Below, in pieces: positions 1-8,183 of a DNA stretch of 64,000 nucleotides. Positions within the stretch are counted from its first letter, which is position 1. Every line of letters begins with the position of its first letter. The translations under genes were made by a program, and so were the position numbers. The stretch is taken from positions 1 to 64,000 of the forward strand of contig NZ_BBPI01000025.1 in the NCBI RefSeq assembly GCF_000787715.1, in the 5' to 3' direction. The notes under the pieces were generated by a model. That model was given only the letters and a program-made list of their open reading frames with translations, had not been told where the DNA came from and made no database searches. This DNA is from Sphingomonas parapaucimobilis NBRC 15100 (GTDB lineage Bacteria > Pseudomonadota > Alphaproteobacteria > Sphingomonadales > Sphingomonadaceae).

Positions 1-11
1 CCCCATCCTGA

Positions 12-386
12 TCACCCGTGCGTCGTAACCCGGTTCCCGAAATCGAACCATCCGCGACGCTCGCCCGCCGGATAGGCCGGACGCGCAGCGCTCGCCGCGA
101 CCGGGCGATAGGTTGAGGTGGGCGCCGTTCGCTCCACGACCGGAGCGGCCGCGACCGGCTGGGCACTGAGCAGCCGCTGGTTTTCCTTTTCCAGCTCGGC
201 GATTCGGGCCTGTGCCGCCGACAGCTTGGCCTCGGTGTCCTTCACCTGTGCGGCATGGGCGTCGCGCTCGGTGGCATAGCGGTTGCGCCATTTGCGGCCG
301 CCGGGATGGCTGGCCAGCCCGAAGAGCCACCCGGCGATGAGGACCAGCCCCAGCACGGCAAATTGCGTCGTCGAAGTGAACAGCAT
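12..386 (-). CDS. Small membrane-anchored coiled-coil protein, unknown function
   Basis: The 124-residue protein has one hydrophobic segment at about residues 6-24, a basic stretch after it, then a charged heptad-like region (about 38-72, rich in Ala, Glu, Lys and Gln) likely to be a coiled coil, and an Ala/Pro-rich low-complexity tail. I do not recognise a family. It lies 79 bp downstream of tadC on the same strand and may be the last visible gene of the pilus locus, but it does not look like the TPR protein TadD that often follows tadC. Inference: an inner-membrane protein with a cytoplasmic coiled-coil tail. Confidence 0.6.
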   Translation of the reverse strand: MLFTSTTQFAVLGLVLIAGWLFGLASHPGGRKWRNRYATERDAHAAQVKDTEAKLSAAQARIAELEKENQRLLSAQPVAAAPVVERTAPTSTYRPVAASAARPAYPAGERRGWFDFGNRVTTHG

Positions 387-465
387 CGCGTCGATCCCAT
401 CCTGTTGAATTAGGTCTGTTACGACCGGTCAACGACTGGCGGGGGCGCTGGTTGCGAAGCCGGGG

Positions 466-1458
466 CTATTGCCCCGCGATCAGCGTATCCTTGATCGAAC
501 AGGCGGCGGGGCCGAGGATCACGACGAACAGCACCGGCAGGATGAACAGGATCAGCGGCACGGTCATGATCGCGGGCAGGCGCGCGGCCTTTTCTTCTGC
601 GCGCATCATGCGTTCGTGGCGGAATTCGGCCGACAGGACGCGCAGCGCGCTGGCCAGCGGGGTGCCGTATTTTTCGGTCTGGATCATCGTGGTGACGACC
701 CCGCGCAACGAATCGAGATTGACCCGCATGGCCAGGTTTTCCAGCGCCTGCCGCCGGTCGGTCAGGAAGCCCAGCTCGACCGAGGTCAGCTGGAACTCGT
801 CGCCCAGTTCGGGATAGGCACGGCGCAACTCGCGCGATACGCGGGCAAAGGCGGCATCGACGGTCAGGCCCGCCTCGGCGCAGATGACCATCAGGTCGAG
901 CGCATCGGGCAGGCCCTTGCGGATCGCGGCGGTCCGCTTGTCGACCTGGTTCTTCAACGCCAGGTCCGGGGCCTTATAGGCTAGGATCAGCGTGCCCGCG
1001 ACGATCATGTAGCAGCTGAAGCCGCTCCAGTCGGCAAAGTCCCCGGTGCCATAGACCCACAGGGCCATGCCGCCGCCCAGCACGATCGGCAGGGCCAGCC
1101 GCCCGAAGATGACCGCGAACGCCATCTCCTTCGACCGGATGCCCGCCTGGAGCAGGCGCAGCTGGATCGCCTTGACCTGTTCGTCCTGCAGCATCTTCAG
1201 CGCGCCCAGGACGGTACGCATCCGCTCGAGCAGGGTGGCGCGGTCGATCAGCTGGGCACGACGCTTCGGCGCGCTGTCGATCCCGGCCTTCAGCAGCTCG
1301 CGCCGTTCGTTCAGGGCACGGACCCGCTTCGTCATCGGGTCGCGGCTCCCGATCAGGACATAGCCCGCGACCAGCAGCGCAAAGACGCAGACGCCCCACA
1401 GGAATGCACCGAGCGATGCGGGGTCGAGGCCGAGAATGGCGGGCGCGGGACTGGTCAT
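466..1458 (-). CDS. tadC: Tad pilus inner-membrane platform protein TadC
   Basis: The 330-residue protein has an N-terminal membrane segment (about 13-34), a second pair of hydrophobic segments near 110-160, a cytoplasmic helical T2SS-F domain (about 185-300) and a C-terminal membrane segment. This is the layout of type II secretion F-family platform proteins. TadC pairs with TadB to form the inner-membrane base on which the TadA/CpaF ATPase acts. Its start abuts the tadB stop, so the two are probably translated together. The reading frame is intact, but function is doubtful because cpaC upstream is broken and no ATPase gene is present here. Confidence 0.88.
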   Translation of the reverse strand: MTSPAPAILGLDPASLGAFLWGVCVFALLVAGYVLIGSRDPMTKRVRALNERRELLKAGIDSAPKRRAQLIDRATLLERMRTVLGALKMLQDEQVKAIQLRLLQAGIRSKEMAFAVIFGRLALPIVLGGGMALWVYGTGDFADWSGFSCYMIVAGTLILAYKAPDLALKNQVDKRTAAIRKGLPDALDLMVICAEAGLTVDAAFARVSRELRRAYPELGDEFQLTSVELGFLTDRRQALENLAMRVNLDSLRGVVTTMIQTEKYGTPLASALRVLSAEFRHERMMRAEEKAARLPAIMTVPLILFILPVLFVVILGPAACSIKDTLIAGQ

Positions 1459-2439
1459 TCAGATCTCGAAACTGATCATGCGGGACATGATGAAGGCGCC
1501 CAGGCCCATCCAGACAAAGCCCGCCGCCCCGACCATCATCAGGCGCGGATCGATGAAGAAGCGGGCCATATAGGGCTGGTTGATCATCCAGATCATGCCG
1601 AACACGGCAAAGGGCAGGCATCCGATGATATAGGCCGACGCCTTGGATTCGGACGACATCGCCTTGATCTTCAGCTTCATCTGCGCGCGCTTGCGCAGCA
1701 CGTCGGCCAGGTTGGACAGCGTCTCGGCCAGGTTGCCGCCGGTCTCGCGCTGGATGGCGATGGCGATGACGAAGAAGCGGAACTCGGGAATGTCGAGCCG
1801 GTCGGCGGTTTCCTGAAGCGCTGCGTCCATGCTGCGGCCGATGCGCATCCGGTCGGTGACGGCGCGGAATTCCTCGCCGACCGGACCGGGAAGTTCGATC
1901 GCGACGACCGCCATCGTCTCGCTGATCGGCAGGCCCGAACGCAGGCCGCGGACCAGCAGCTCGATGGCATCGGGAAAGCGGGTGACGAACTTGTTGCGCC
2001 GCCCCGCGATCAGGCGGCCGACGACGAGATGCGGCACCCAGAGGCCGAGGCCCAGGCCGAGCAGCAGCGCGCCGAAAAAGGGCAGGCCGAACAGCATCAG
2101 CAGGATGAGCAGCCCGAACGACAGTCCCGCACTCGCCATGCCATATTGGCCGACGGTCCAGTCGCGGCCCGTCCTGTCCAGCCGCGTGGCCAGCTTGGCG
2201 GGGTCGGGGAGCAGGCGGCCGAACGCCTTGTCCATCCGCGTGTCACCGGCCAGCGCGATCCCGCGCGAGGCGGCGACGGCCTCCAGCGGCTTGCCGAGGT
2301 CGAGCGCGACGCGACCGCGAAGTCCCGCCAGCCGCCGCGCCTGGCTGCGCGAGCGGGCGGGCGCGGTAAAGGCCGCCATCGCCAGCACCAGCGTCAGGAA
2401 GACGCCCATGGCCAGGATCAGGGTCGCCGTCATCGACAT
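1459..2439 (-). CDS. tadB: Tad pilus inner-membrane platform protein TadB
   Basis: A 326-residue T2SS-F family protein with a hydrophobic N-terminal segment (about 4-24), a central hydrophobic block (about 95-130), a cytoplasmic helical domain and two C-terminal membrane segments. I start at the ATG at 2439, six bases after the cpaE stop codon. The frame stays open for 36 more codons upstream, but that stretch overlaps the end of cpaE and is Arg-rich in the manner of a shadow frame. In most Tad loci the cpaF/tadA ATPase gene sits between cpaE and tadB. Here there is no room for it and no remnant. Confidence 0.88.
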   Translation of the reverse strand: MSMTATLILAMGVFLTLVLAMAAFTAPARSRSQARRLAGLRGRVALDLGKPLEAVAASRGIALAGDTRMDKAFGRLLPDPAKLATRLDRTGRDWTVGQYGMASAGLSFGLLILLMLFGLPFFGALLLGLGLGLWVPHLVVGRLIAGRRNKFVTRFPDAIELLVRGLRSGLPISETMAVVAIELPGPVGEEFRAVTDRMRIGRSMDAALQETADRLDIPEFRFFVIAIAIQRETGGNLAETLSNLADVLRKRAQMKLKIKAMSSESKASAYIIGCLPFAVFGMIWMINQPYMARFFIDPRLMMVGAAGFVWMGLGAFIMSRMISFEI

Positions 2440-2444
2440 GATCG

Positions 2445-3707
2445 TCAGTCGGCCCGTGCCCGCTTGCCGAGCAGCGCCTTCAGGTCGAACCGGTCGAGCA
2501 GCCTGCGTTTGGCGGACATGTCGACGGTGCCCTCGGCCGACGCGCAAAGCCGCTGGGTCAGCTCGATCAGCGGCGCGATGGTGCGCGAGGTGCGGCCGAG
2601 TTCGGCGATAGGCTTGCCGACCTTGGCGGCCTGGACGACCAGCTTGGGATCATAGGGCATGACGAAGTCGATCGGGCGTTCGATCGATCCCTCGAAATCG
2701 CCCTGCGCGATCTCGCACTGGCCGGGCGGCTGGACCCGGTTGGCAATGGTCAGCACGGTCGCCTGCGGCGCATGGGTCTTGGCCCAGGACAGCAGGCGGA
2801 TGGTGTCGCGCGCGGCGGCCAGGGTCAGTTCGGTGACGAGCACGATGGTCTGCGCCGATCCGACCAGCATCGGCTGCTGGATCATCATCCCGCGCGGCAG
2901 ATCGACGATCGTCGTCTCGAAATTCAGGCGCATCTCGTCCTGTAACTGCGCAAAGGCCTGGCCATCGGTCAGGATCGGCGCACTGATCGGCGCTTCGGCC
3001 GACAGGATCGCCAGCTTTTCCGACGCCCTGACCATGGCGCGTTCCAGGAACAGCCCGTCGATGCGGCTGGGATTGTCGATCGCATCGACCAGCCCGCGTC
3101 CCGGCTCCAGGTCCAGCGCCAGCGCGGCGGTGCCGAAATGCACGTCGAGGTCGAGCAGCGCGGTCGTCCGGTCGAGCCGCTCCGCCATCAGCCAGCCGAG
3201 CGAGGTGGCGATGGTCGAGGCGCCCACGCCGCCACGCACGCCGACCACCGCGACGCTGCACGTCGCCTTTTCGGGGGCGGTCTCCATGGCGCGGGGCGCG
3301 TGCAGGATGGTGCGGGCCTGCGCGATCGTCTCGCGCAGCTGGTCGGCGTTGATCGGCTTCAGCAGATAGTCGTGCAGCCCGCTGGCGATCAGCGAGCGGT
3401 ACAGCCGGACGTCGTTGACCGATCCGACCGCGATCACGATCGTGCCGGGCTCACACACTTCGGCCAGATTGCCGATCTCGCTGGCGGGATCGGGCGTGTC
3501 GCTCAGGTCGACCAGCAGGATCTGCGGGCTGGCCTGCACCGACAGCGACTGGATCGCGCCGGACAGGCCGCCCTTCATGACCTTGTCGACCGACCATCCC
3601 TGCTCGGCGACCAGCGGGCGGATCGCCTCGACCGTCCAGTCGTCGCTGACAAAGGCGAGGAACGAGTCGCGGACGGTCAGCATGGCGGGTTTCCAGGGGG
3701 CGTTCAC
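2445..3707 (-). CDS. cpaE: Pilus assembly ATPase-like localisation factor CpaE/TadZ
   Basis: The 420-residue protein has an N-terminal receiver-like domain (about 10-130) followed by a MinD/ParA-type ATPase domain (about 148-390). The deviant Walker A motif GVRGGVGAST is visible, followed by a Walker-A-prime-like Asp region (LLDLDVHFG). CpaE/TadZ proteins position the Tad apparatus at a cell pole. The likely start is a GTG that overlaps the cpaD stop (GTGA), so translation is probably coupled; an ATG at 3683 is an alternative. The gene ends five bases before tadB. Confidence 0.88.
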   Translation of the reverse strand: MNAPWKPAMLTVRDSFLAFVSDDWTVEAIRPLVAEQGWSVDKVMKGGLSGAIQSLSVQASPQILLVDLSDTPDPASEIGNLAEVCEPGTIVIAVGSVNDVRLYRSLIASGLHDYLLKPINADQLRETIAQARTILHAPRAMETAPEKATCSVAVVGVRGGVGASTIATSLGWLMAERLDRTTALLDLDVHFGTAALALDLEPGRGLVDAIDNPSRIDGLFLERAMVRASEKLAILSAEAPISAPILTDGQAFAQLQDEMRLNFETTIVDLPRGMMIQQPMLVGSAQTIVLVTELTLAAARDTIRLLSWAKTHAPQATVLTIANRVQPPGQCEIAQGDFEGSIERPIDFVMPYDPKLVVQAAKVGKPIAELGRTSRTIAPLIELTQRLCASAEGTVDMSAKRRLLDRFDLKALLGKRARAD

Positions 3708-4420
3708 GGCGTGCCTCCTGCCAACGCGCCACCCCCGCCGCCACCTCCACCGCCACCCTGGCTGCTATTGGGATCGCGCAGCACGGTGCCGCCACGGCCG
3801 GTTGGAGCGGCGGCGCGCAAGGCCTTGATCCCGCGGGTGCCCATCTCGGTATCGCTGGTGGCGGCACCGGGCACGCCCTGTACCAGGTCGGTGGGGTTGG
3901 CGATCATCGCGGCGAGGTTGCGGTTGACCGCGCAGCCATGGTTGGACGAGGTCTTGCCCTCCCAGTCGAGCGCGGTGTCGCTGCGCAGGTCGGGACAGCC
4001 AGGCACGGTGGCACGGGCACGCGTCACGACCACGCGGATCGTGGCGGGCGCGACCGGGCTGCGCGTGATCGGCGACGCCTGACCGAGCAGCAGGCCATAG
4101 CGGCCGACGACGCCCGCCACCTCGCGATAGGCGCCGGGGCCTTCGCCCGCCGGGTCCTCCACCACGACGCGGTCGCCATAGCCGAGATGCAGGTTGCGCG
4201 CCCAACCGTCGAGCCGCCGATCCTCATCCGCCGCCAGCCGCCCGCCGGACAGCGCCAGGTCGAGCGCATATTCGGCCTGCGACACGACCGGCTGGTGCCG
4301 GGTTTCCAGGTCCGGCTGACCGGCACCCATGCAGGCACCGGTCATCAGCGTCAGGCCGAACGGCATCAGAAGGAGGGGTAAGCGACGCATGGAGCGCATT
4401 ATCCTTGGGCAGGCGGTCAT
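3704..4420 (-). CDS. cpaD: Tad pilus assembly lipoprotein CpaD
   Basis: A 238-residue CpaD-family protein. The N-terminus has a basic then hydrophobic signal and a Cys after MTGA that fits a lipoprotein cleavage site. CpaD is thought to assist the CpaC secretin at the outer membrane. The ATG at 4420 overlaps the cpaC stop (ATGA). In-frame ATGs at 4399 and 4390 follow an AAGGA motif and would give a more conventional signal peptide, so the start is uncertain. The C-terminus carries a run of ten glycines. The gene is intact but lies downstream of the insertion in cpaC, so expression may be reduced by polarity. Confidence 0.85.
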   Translation of the reverse strand: MTACPRIMRSMRRLPLLLMPFGLTLMTGACMGAGQPDLETRHQPVVSQAEYALDLALSGGRLAADEDRRLDGWARNLHLGYGDRVVVEDPAGEGPGAYREVAGVVGRYGLLLGQASPITRSPVAPATIRVVVTRARATVPGCPDLRSDTALDWEGKTSSNHGCAVNRNLAAMIANPTDLVQGVPGAATSDTEMGTRGIKALRAAAPTGRGGTVLRDPNSSQGGGGGGGGGGALAGGTP

Positions 4421-5610
4421 TCGGAAAAGCCCGGAGTCGGCATGTTCTTCTTCTTCGCGGGCAGCGCCGTCGCGGCGCCATGCGGGACGGGTGCGACCCC
4501 GGCGGCCATCGGCCGACCCTGAACCGGCGGGGCCATGCTCGGCACCGGGCGCGGCGTCGACGTGTCACCGCCGCCACCCATCCGGCCCAGCAATACGCGT
4601 TCGGCATCATTGGCCGGACGCATCCCGTCGGTCGGCAGCGCGATCTCGGAGGGCGAGTTGACCGGCTTCACCAGATAGGGCGTGATGATGATGACCAGCT
4701 CGGTCTCGTTGCGCTTGAACGCGTTGGAGCGGAACAGCGAGCCGATCAGCGGCAGGTCGCCCAGCCACGGCGTCTTCTCGATCGAATTGTCGCGCGAGTT
4801 GGACAGCAGGCCGCCGATCATCATGCTCTGGCCCGAACCCAGCTCCAGCGTGGTCTCGGCCCGGCGGGTGGTCAGCGCGGGGATCGACGTTCCGCTGATC
4901 GTCACCGATCCCACAGACGACAGCTGCGACACCTCCGGCCGGACGCGCAGCGAGATGCGCCCGTCGGACAGCACCGTCGGCGTGTAGGACAGGCTGACGC
5001 CATATTGCTTATACTCGACCGACACCGCGCCGAAGCCGCTGGCGAGCGGAATGGGAATCTCACCACCCGCCAGGAAGGTCGCGGTCTCCCCCGACAGGGC
5101 GGTCAGATTGGGGTTGGCCAGCGTCGCCACCTGACCCAGCGACTCGCCCAGATCGATCGCGCCGAGCAGGTCCATGCCCAGCACGCGCCCGCCCAGTCCC
5201 AGCGTCGTCCGCTGGGTGCCGGGGTTGAACGTATATCGGGTGCCGGCCGGAAGACCCGCCGCATCGGTCAACTTGTCGATGCTGCCCGCATTGCGGCCCG
5301 ACGCGATGCCGAACACGAAGCCGCTGGAATTGGCGTCGCGGTTGAGCAGGTTGACGCCGATCTGCTTGACGAAGCTGCGATTTACCTCGGCGATGCGGAC
5401 CTGAAGGTTGACCTGAAGCGGGGTGGCGGTCTTCAACCGGCTGATGATCCGCGTGTCCTTGCCGACATAGGCCTGGACCAGCCGTTCGGCCTCGGCGGCG
5501 TCGTCGGGCGCGGCGATGGTGCCGGTCAGCAGGATCAGGCCGTTCATCGGCGTGGCGACGATCTGCGCCTCTGGCATGGCCAGCTTCAGCATCCGGCCGA
5601 TCGAGTCGAG
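4417..5610 (-). pseudogene. cpaC: cpaC secretin, 3' portion, separated from its 5' end by an insertion
   Basis: This stretch encodes about 397 residues of CpaC/RcpA: the end of the N-domain/BON region and the whole secretin domain with its conserved beta-rich segments (for example LGLGGRVLGMD, and EIPIPLASGFG near the pore region). It lacks the signal peptide and first pilus-secretin N-domain, which are at 8184-8540. An open frame runs on into the IS element to 5706, but those extra residues are IS sequence without a visible ribosome site. Joining 8184 to 5610 gives the continuous reading VGNNL-DSIGRM, so this is one gene interrupted by transposition. Confidence 0.93.
5606..5610. repeat. Target site duplication, left copy (TCGAG)
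   Basis: TCGAG borders the left end of the insertion. The same five bases are at 8179-8183 on the right. One copy is needed to rebuild cpaC, so the second was generated by transposition. A 4-bp TCGA duplication cannot be excluded. Confidence 0.85.
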
Positions 5611-5626
5611 CCCACATTTCCCAAGT
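5611..5626 (+). repeat. IS left terminal inverted repeat
   Basis: CCCACATTTCCCAAGT pairs with the right end at 7266-7281 at 13 of 16 positions and lies directly against the TCGAG duplication. Confidence 0.8.
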
Positions 5627-5704
5627 AAGGCGCTGATTTCGCTGTCCTGACCATTATATTTCCTATATAAAACATGGTGTTGAAGGCTGCGAGGGGCGCG
5701 TTTC

Positions 5705-7060
5705 ATGGATCACCCAGAGGGTGCGGGCTTGCAACGGGCAGATCGGGTGGATTTCGACCCTCGCGTGCGGCTGGAATTTCGCGGCACGCAGCTCAGTTCC
5801 GACGGCGGCCTTCTGGTGATGCGCGAGCTTGATGACGCGCTCGGGTTGTCCGATTTGGCGTCAGCGGCGCTGCGCGATACTCGCTCTGGCAAGAACACGG
5901 TCCATCGGCTCGACGGCCTGTTCCGGCAATCAGTCTTTGGGCGGCTGGCCGGATACGAGGATGTCAACGACGCCAACCGTCTCGCCTGCGATCCGGTCAT
6001 GCGCCAAGTTGTCGGCGGCAGAGCGGTCGATGCACAAGCGGCCTCGGCATCGCAGATGGGACGGTTCGAGACCGAGACGCTGGCTCTGGCCGGGAACCGT
6101 GCCGCGCTGGCCGACCTGAACGGGCAATGGATCGACCGGTTCCATGACCGTAACGGGCTGAAGTACATCGTTCTGGACATGGACAGCTCGGTCAGCCCGA
6201 CCCATGGCGACCAGGAAGGGTCCGCCTGGAATGGCCATTTCGACTGTAGCTGCTATCACCCCAACTTTCTGTTCAACCAGTTCGGGATGCTGGAACGCTG
6301 CGCCCTGCGCCATGGCAACGTCCACAGCGCCGATGGCTGGCGTGATGTTCTCGACCCCGTCATTGCGCGCTACGCGGAGCGCGACCTTGGTGGCAGGTTC
6401 TTCCGGGCCGATGCTGCCTACGCGATCCCGGCGATCTATGAGCGATTGGAAGAAGCGCGGTTCTTCTACGCCATCCGGCTGCCCGCAAACGCGGTCCTCA
6501 AGGACAAGATCGCGCATCGGCTAACGCGCCCTGTCGGGCGGCCGTCACTGACCAAGGTCAAGCGGTTCTTCGAGGAATTCGAGTATCAGGCGGCGTCCTG
6601 GGACAAGGAACGCCGGGTGATCGCCAAGATCGAATGGCATCCGGGCGAACTGTTCCCGCGTGTCGGCTTCATCGTCACCAACCTGCCGATGGAGCCGGAC
6701 TGGGTGGTGCGGTTCTACAACCAGCGCGGCACCGCCGAGCAGCACATCAAAGAGGGCAAATACGCCTTTCGCTGGACGCGGCTGTCGTGCCGGAAGTTCC
6801 GCGACAATGAGGTGCGGCTGCAACTGCACGCCCTGGCGTACAACCTGGCCACCTTCTTGCGCTGCATCGAGCTGCCCGAGGCCATGGCCGACTGGTCGTT
6901 GACCAGCCTGCAACTGAAGCTGATCAAGATCGGGGCACGTGTGGTCCGTCACGCCCGCACCATCACCTTCCAGCTGGCCGAGGTCGCTGTCACCGGCACG
7001 ATGGTACGCGCCATCCTCGCCGCTATCCGCCGATTGCGAGCGCCACCGCTATGCGCATGA
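5705..7060 (+). CDS. IS1380-family DDE transposase
   Basis: The 451-residue transposase appears intact. It starts with the family-type N-terminus (RLEFRGTQLSSDGGLLVMRE) and shows the catalytic triad: Asp in VLDMDSSVSP (about residue 158), Asp in FFRADAAYAIP (about 238) and Glu in QRGTAEQHIKEGKYAFRW (about 346). The last segment also contains the Y-(2)-R-(3)-E-(6)-K type signature common to IS4/IS1380-like enzymes. A GAGG motif lies about nine bases before the ATG, and an AT-rich stretch at 5653-5672 could be its promoter. It catalyses cut-and-paste movement of the element and probably produced the cpaC insertion. Confidence 0.93.
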   Translation: MDHPEGAGLQRADRVDFDPRVRLEFRGTQLSSDGGLLVMRELDDALGLSDLASAALRDTRSGKNTVHRLDGLFRQSVFGRLAGYEDVNDANRLACDPVMRQVVGGRAVDAQAASASQMGRFETETLALAGNRAALADLNGQWIDRFHDRNGLKYIVLDMDSSVSPTHGDQEGSAWNGHFDCSCYHPNFLFNQFGMLERCALRHGNVHSADGWRDVLDPVIARYAERDLGGRFFRADAAYAIPAIYERLEEARFFYAIRLPANAVLKDKIAHRLTRPVGRPSLTKVKRFFEEFEYQAASWDKERRVIAKIEWHPGELFPRVGFIVTNLPMEPDWVVRFYNQRGTAEQHIKEGKYAFRWTRLSCRKFRDNEVRLQLHALAYNLATFLRCIELPEAMADWSLTSLQLKLIKIGARVVRHARTITFQLAEVAVTGTMVRAILAAIRRLRAPPLCA

Positions 7061-7265
7061 TCGCGATCCACGCTCAAACTGAACGAAAGCGGCTGGACAG
7101 ATCTGTCCGCTGCGCTGAAAAACGCCGCCCCTGGGCAAGGAAACAGCGGCTTCGCGGTCTGATCCGTCCAGATCCAGCAGTCTGCGCGACCGCAGGTGCC
7201 GCTTGCGGCAGAAAATCCTTGTCTAGCGCTCGGATACAGGCGATCTTCACCTCAAACGCCACGCC

Positions 7266-7281
7266 ACTTGGGGAATGCAGG
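7266..7281 (-). repeat. IS right terminal inverted repeat
   Basis: ACTTGGGGAATGCAGG is the inverted counterpart of the left end (13 of 16 matches). It lies about 200 bp after the transposase stop codon. It was bypassed in the event that put this unit into cpaC. Confidence 0.75.
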
Positions 7282-7786
7282 CTAACTAACAATCCGGACC
7301 ACCCGATGGGGGCTGCTCAAACGGGACTCGAGATTCTGACGAATGTGAAATTTATGTCACAGCGTTCGAAAAGGCGGAAGCTGATCCCGCTACCGACCCA
7401 CAGACCCGAAGCGAGATTACGCATTATTTGGATAGGACCAGCTAATTTATCCTATAGATACGCCCACTATAGATCCATTTATGTGACCAAATATATTCTG
7501 TTATATTATATGCTGGGGGTGAGCAGTTTCCCGATTAGCGCTCCGGCCCACCTCAATCGGAGCCTTTCTCTCTTTCAGGAAGCATTCGACGTTGACATGG
7601 CTTGTTCGTCCCGCTGCCTTTGATCCAACTCGCGTGTATATAAAGCACGCACCCAAAATCGATTGTGACATCACCGTCACCCAATCGTCATCCCGATAAC
7701 ATCGCTCCGTAACAAAGCGCCGCCACGGGGGCGGGAACGACCGGCGCCGGGGGGTGTCGGCACGACCAGCACCCAGGGGGAGCATC
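7282..7786 (+). other. Passenger DNA: non-coding leader of a captured receptor gene
   Basis: About 505 bp without a convincing gene. Base composition drops sharply at about 7425-7520 (many A/T runs), unlike the surrounding GC-rich chromosome. Several AT-rich hexamers could act as promoters, and a GGGGGAGC ribosome site precedes the ATG at 7787. An interrupted palindrome TGTGA-N8-TCACA lies at 7344-7361. The region probably carries the native promoter of the truncated receptor gene. It points to the right, against cpaC and cpaB. Confidence 0.55.
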
Positions 7787-8178
7787 ATGCACGACATCCG
7801 TTCCGGCATCCGCGGTCTCGCGGGGGCCTCTCTCATCGCTTTGGGCTTTGCCGCGAGCCCTGCGCTCGCCATGGCCAGCGACGCGGCCACGCCGGCGGGC
7901 GTGCCGGCATCGGGGCCGATCCTGTCGGGGCGGATCTATGACGCGACCGGTGTCGCGCTGCCGGGCGCGCGGGTCGTGGTCGAGGGGACGGGGGCGCAGG
8001 CCACCACCAATCTCCAGGGCGAGTTCAGCATCGTCACGCCCGAAGCAGCCGGCGACGTCACGCTGCTGGTCGATTATCTCGGCCGCCCGCCCGTCACCCG
8101 CATCGTGCCCGCAGCCGAGCGGGGTCGCCCGGTCTCGCTGACGCTGCCCGCCGCCAGCGGGGAGGCGGGCGATATCGT
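7787..8178 (+). pseudogene. 5' fragment of a TonB-dependent receptor-type outer-membrane protein gene
   Basis: The first 130 codons of a secreted protein: a signal peptide (about 1-28, ending ALA) and a carboxypeptidase-regulatory-like beta-sandwich domain (SGRIYDATGVALPGARVVVEGTG and GEFSIVTP, split here by a short gap). This arrangement is typical of the N-terminus of sphingomonad TonB-dependent receptors of the TonB-CarboxypepD-reg type. The sequence stops at the insertion boundary and the frame continues 61 codons into antisense cpaC. No plug or barrel is present, so the fragment is not a working receptor. The start follows a strong GGGGGAG ribosome site. Confidence 0.75.
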
Positions 8179-8183
8179 TCGAG
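8179..8183. repeat. Target site duplication, right copy (TCGAG)
   Basis: Identical to 5606-5610. Immediately right of it cpaC resumes (reverse complement reads GTCGGCAACAATCTCGA). Confidence 0.85.

Larger units (their letters stand above)
5611..7281 (+). mobile_element. IS1380-family insertion sequence
   Basis: A 1671-bp element with one transposase gene and imperfect terminal inverted repeats. The left end reads CCCACATTTCCCAAGT (5611-5626). The right end, reversed, reads CCTGCATTCCCCAAGT (7266-7281), with 13 of 16 positions matching. Size, single gene and ends are normal for IS1380. The bases right of 7281 (CTAAC) do not duplicate the left flank, so the IS did not insert into cpaC on its own. 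Confidence 0.85.
5611..8178 (+). mobile_element. Transposition unit: IS1380-family element plus captured 0.9-kb passenger
   Basis: The whole 2568-bp segment is flanked by the direct repeat TCGAG, and its removal with one repeat copy restores cpaC in frame. The left 1671 bp are an IS1380-family element. The remaining 897 bp (7282-8178) are a leader region and the first 130 codons of a receptor gene. The right boundary has no true IS end. Its last 16 bases, reversed, match the left inverted repeat at only 8 of 16 positions. Members of this family such as ISEcp1 are known to use poor surrogate right ends and carry off adjacent DNA. Confidence 0.82.

Noticed and set aside
2440..2547. Longer start for tadB.
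   Set aside because: The 36 extra codons overlap the end of cpaE in another frame and are Arg-rich like a shadow frame.
5611..5706. In-frame extension of the 3' cpaC fragment into the IS, giving a 429-residue open frame.
   Set aside because: The added residues are IS sequence, there is no ribosome site, and the protein would have no signal peptide. Treated as a pseudogene.
7344..7361. CRP/FNR-like site (TGTGA-N8-TCACA).
   Set aside because: The spacer is eight, not six; no supporting promoter position can be fixed.
7051..7623. 190-codon plus-strand frame after the transposase.
   Set aside because: It crosses the IS right end and the AT-rich leader; composition does not resemble a protein.
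5611..8178. Composite transposon with two IS copies.
   Set aside because: Only one IS is present, and no second IS end is found at 8178.
8094..8183. Minus-strand frame that joins cpaC 5' end to the passenger DNA.
   Set aside because: Read-through past the insertion point into receptor sequence in antisense; not a separate gene.
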